A stretch of 64,000 nt of DNA from Symbiodinium sp. CCMP2592. Lineage: Eukaryota > Sar > Dinophyceae > Suessiales > Symbiodiniaceae. The notes beneath the pieces were generated by a model. The model saw only the letters and a list, made by a program, of their open reading frames with translations. It searched no databases and was not told the origin of the DNA. The position numbers and the translations under genes are program-made. This document shows, piece by piece, positions 62,989 through 64,000 of this stretch. Numbering within the stretch: position 1 is the stretch's first letter; every line of letters starts with the position of its first letter. The stretch spans positions 124,001-188,000 of the forward strand of contig CAJNDT010001002.1 in the NCBI GenBank assembly GCA_905221615.1. The letters run 5' to 3'.

Positions 62989-63977
62989 ATGCCCTTCGGG
63001 GCGGGGTTCGCCCTGTGGTGCAGCCAGCTACCCAGCAATTTGCGGAGTTTGACGTTTGGCCATGCATTCAACCGGAGCCTAGGGGGCAGCCGACAACGCA
63101 GCAACCCGCAGAGTTTGACGTTGGGCTATGCGTTCAACCGGAGCCTGGAGAGCAGCCAGCTACCCAGAAACCTGCGGAGTTTGACGTTTGGCCATGCATT
63201 CAACCGGAGCCTAGAGGGCAGCGGACAACCCAGCAACCTGCGGGGTTTGACGATGGGCTATGCGTTCAACCGGAGCCTGGAGAGCAGCCAGATACCCAGA
63301 AACCTGCGGAGTTTGACGTTTGGCTATGCGTTCAACCGGAGCCTAGAGGGCAGCCGACAACGCAGCAACCTGCGGAGTTTGACGTTGGGCTATGCGTTCA
63401 ACCGGAGCCTGGAGAGCAGCCAGCTACCCAGAAACCTGCGGAGTTTGACGTTTGGCCATGCATTCAACCGGAGCCTAGAGGGCAGCGGACAACCCAGCAA
63501 CCTGCGGGGTTTGACGATGGGCTATGCGTTCAACCGGAGCCTGGAGAGCAGCCAGATACCCAGAAATCTGCGGAGTTTGACGTTTGGCTATGCGTTCAAC
63601 CGGAGCCTGGAGAGCAGCCAGCTACCCAGAAACCTGCGGAGTTTGACGTTTGGCCATGCATTCAACCGGAGCCTAGAGGGCAGCGGACAACCCAGCAACC
63701 TGCGGAGTTTGACGTTGGGCTATGCGTTCAACCGGAGCCTGGAGAGCAGCCAGATACCCAGAAACCTGCGGAGTTTGACGTTTGGCCATGCATTCAACCG
63801 GAGCCTAGAGGGCAGCGGACAACCCAGCAACCTGCGGAGTTTGAAGTTTGGCTATGCGTTCAACCGGAGCCTCGAGGGCAGCCGACTACCCAGCAACCAG
63901 CGGAGTTGACGTTTGGCTATGCGTTCAACCGGAGCCTGGAGAGCAGCCAACTACCCAGCAATTTTCTGAGTAGGTGA
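62989..63977 (+). CDS. FNIP/LRR-type repeat protein, frameshifted near its end
   Basis: The frame from ATG 62989 carries 13 complete 22-residue repeats of the form SLTFGHAFNRSLEGSGQPSN plus LR, starting at 63046 with a 66-bp period. This fits the FNIP repeat (L.FG..FN..L...LP..L), a leucine-rich-repeat-like solenoid usually involved in protein binding. In the 14th repeat (63904) a T is missing (GAGTTGACG instead of GAGTTTGACG), giving a stop at 63909. The next frame completes that repeat and stops at TAG 63977, so the ancestral end was probably there. TAG directly precedes the ATG, so upstream exons must be spliced. It may be a young pseudogene, a variable-length allele, or an assembly error. 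A second plus frame (63015-63977) is open only because 66 is divisible by three. Confidence 0.7.
63046..63975 (+). repeat. 66-bp tandem repeat array with a 264-bp higher-order unit
   Basis: Fourteen 66-bp units. Units 2-5 (63112-63375) and 6-9 (63376-63639) are nearly identical as four-unit blocks, showing that the array grew by duplication of four units at once. Confidence 0.92.
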
Positions 63978-64000
63978 ATGATGAGCTTGCTATTTGAGTG

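Noticed and set aside
63015-63977. A 320-codon plus frame rich in QPEPRGQ/PAEFDV repeats overlapping the FNIP frame, suggesting dual coding
   Set aside because: The 66-bp period keeps every stop-free frame open. The FNIP frame matches a known repeat family and this one does not.

Overview
ORGANISM. The window looks like nuclear DNA of a dinoflagellate. The main evidence is an alpha-tubulin gene on the minus strand (31836 to 25682). It reads as 20 exons for 455 residues, and only 2 of its 19 introns begin with GT. About 10 begin with GC and 7 with GA; all end in AG, and in 18 of 19 the next exon base is G. That GC/GA donor pattern is known from dinoflagellates. Supporting signs are the alpha-tubulin residues typical of dinoflagellates and their relatives, a 22-residue FNIP-type repeat gene at the right end, and TTTAGGG-like DNA scattered through introns and spacers. 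I cannot name the species.

LAYOUT. 0-5 kb is gene-poor: short tandem repeats, TTTAGGG-like stretches, GA, TA and TAG microsatellites, and a 418-bp near-perfect foldback. 5.6-24.6 kb holds short minus-strand exons that fit the tubulin splice rules (genes near 6, 17.6, 18.5-19.1, 21.5 and 23.9-24.6 kb), separated by triplet repeats, plus a decayed intronless coding block at 13.6-16.0 kb. 25.7-31.8 kb is alpha-tubulin. 34.1-35.3 kb is a cluster of AT-rich palindromes with a 127-bp satellite. 36-46.9 kb carries more minus-strand exons: a possible membrane protein at 36.5 kb, an EF-hand protein at 40 kb, membrane-protein-like blocks at 41.5-44.2 kb, and a gene at 46.3-46.9 kb. These are interrupted by very long triplet repeats. 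49-60.5 kb has a USP-type deubiquitinase-like region (51.1-51.8 kb) and short genes at 57.8-58.5 and 60.2-60.5 kb. 61.7-64 kb changes to the plus strand and ends with the FNIP gene.

ORGANISATION. The best-supported exons from 5.6 to 60.5 kb are all on the minus strand and those right of 61.7 kb are on the plus strand. This suggests a divergent strand switch at about 60.5-61.7 kb, in line with the one-directional gene clusters of dinoflagellates. Apart from alpha-tubulin and the FNIP array, functions are tentative. Many exons are under 100 bp, and opposite-strand frames are often open too because codons end in G or C.
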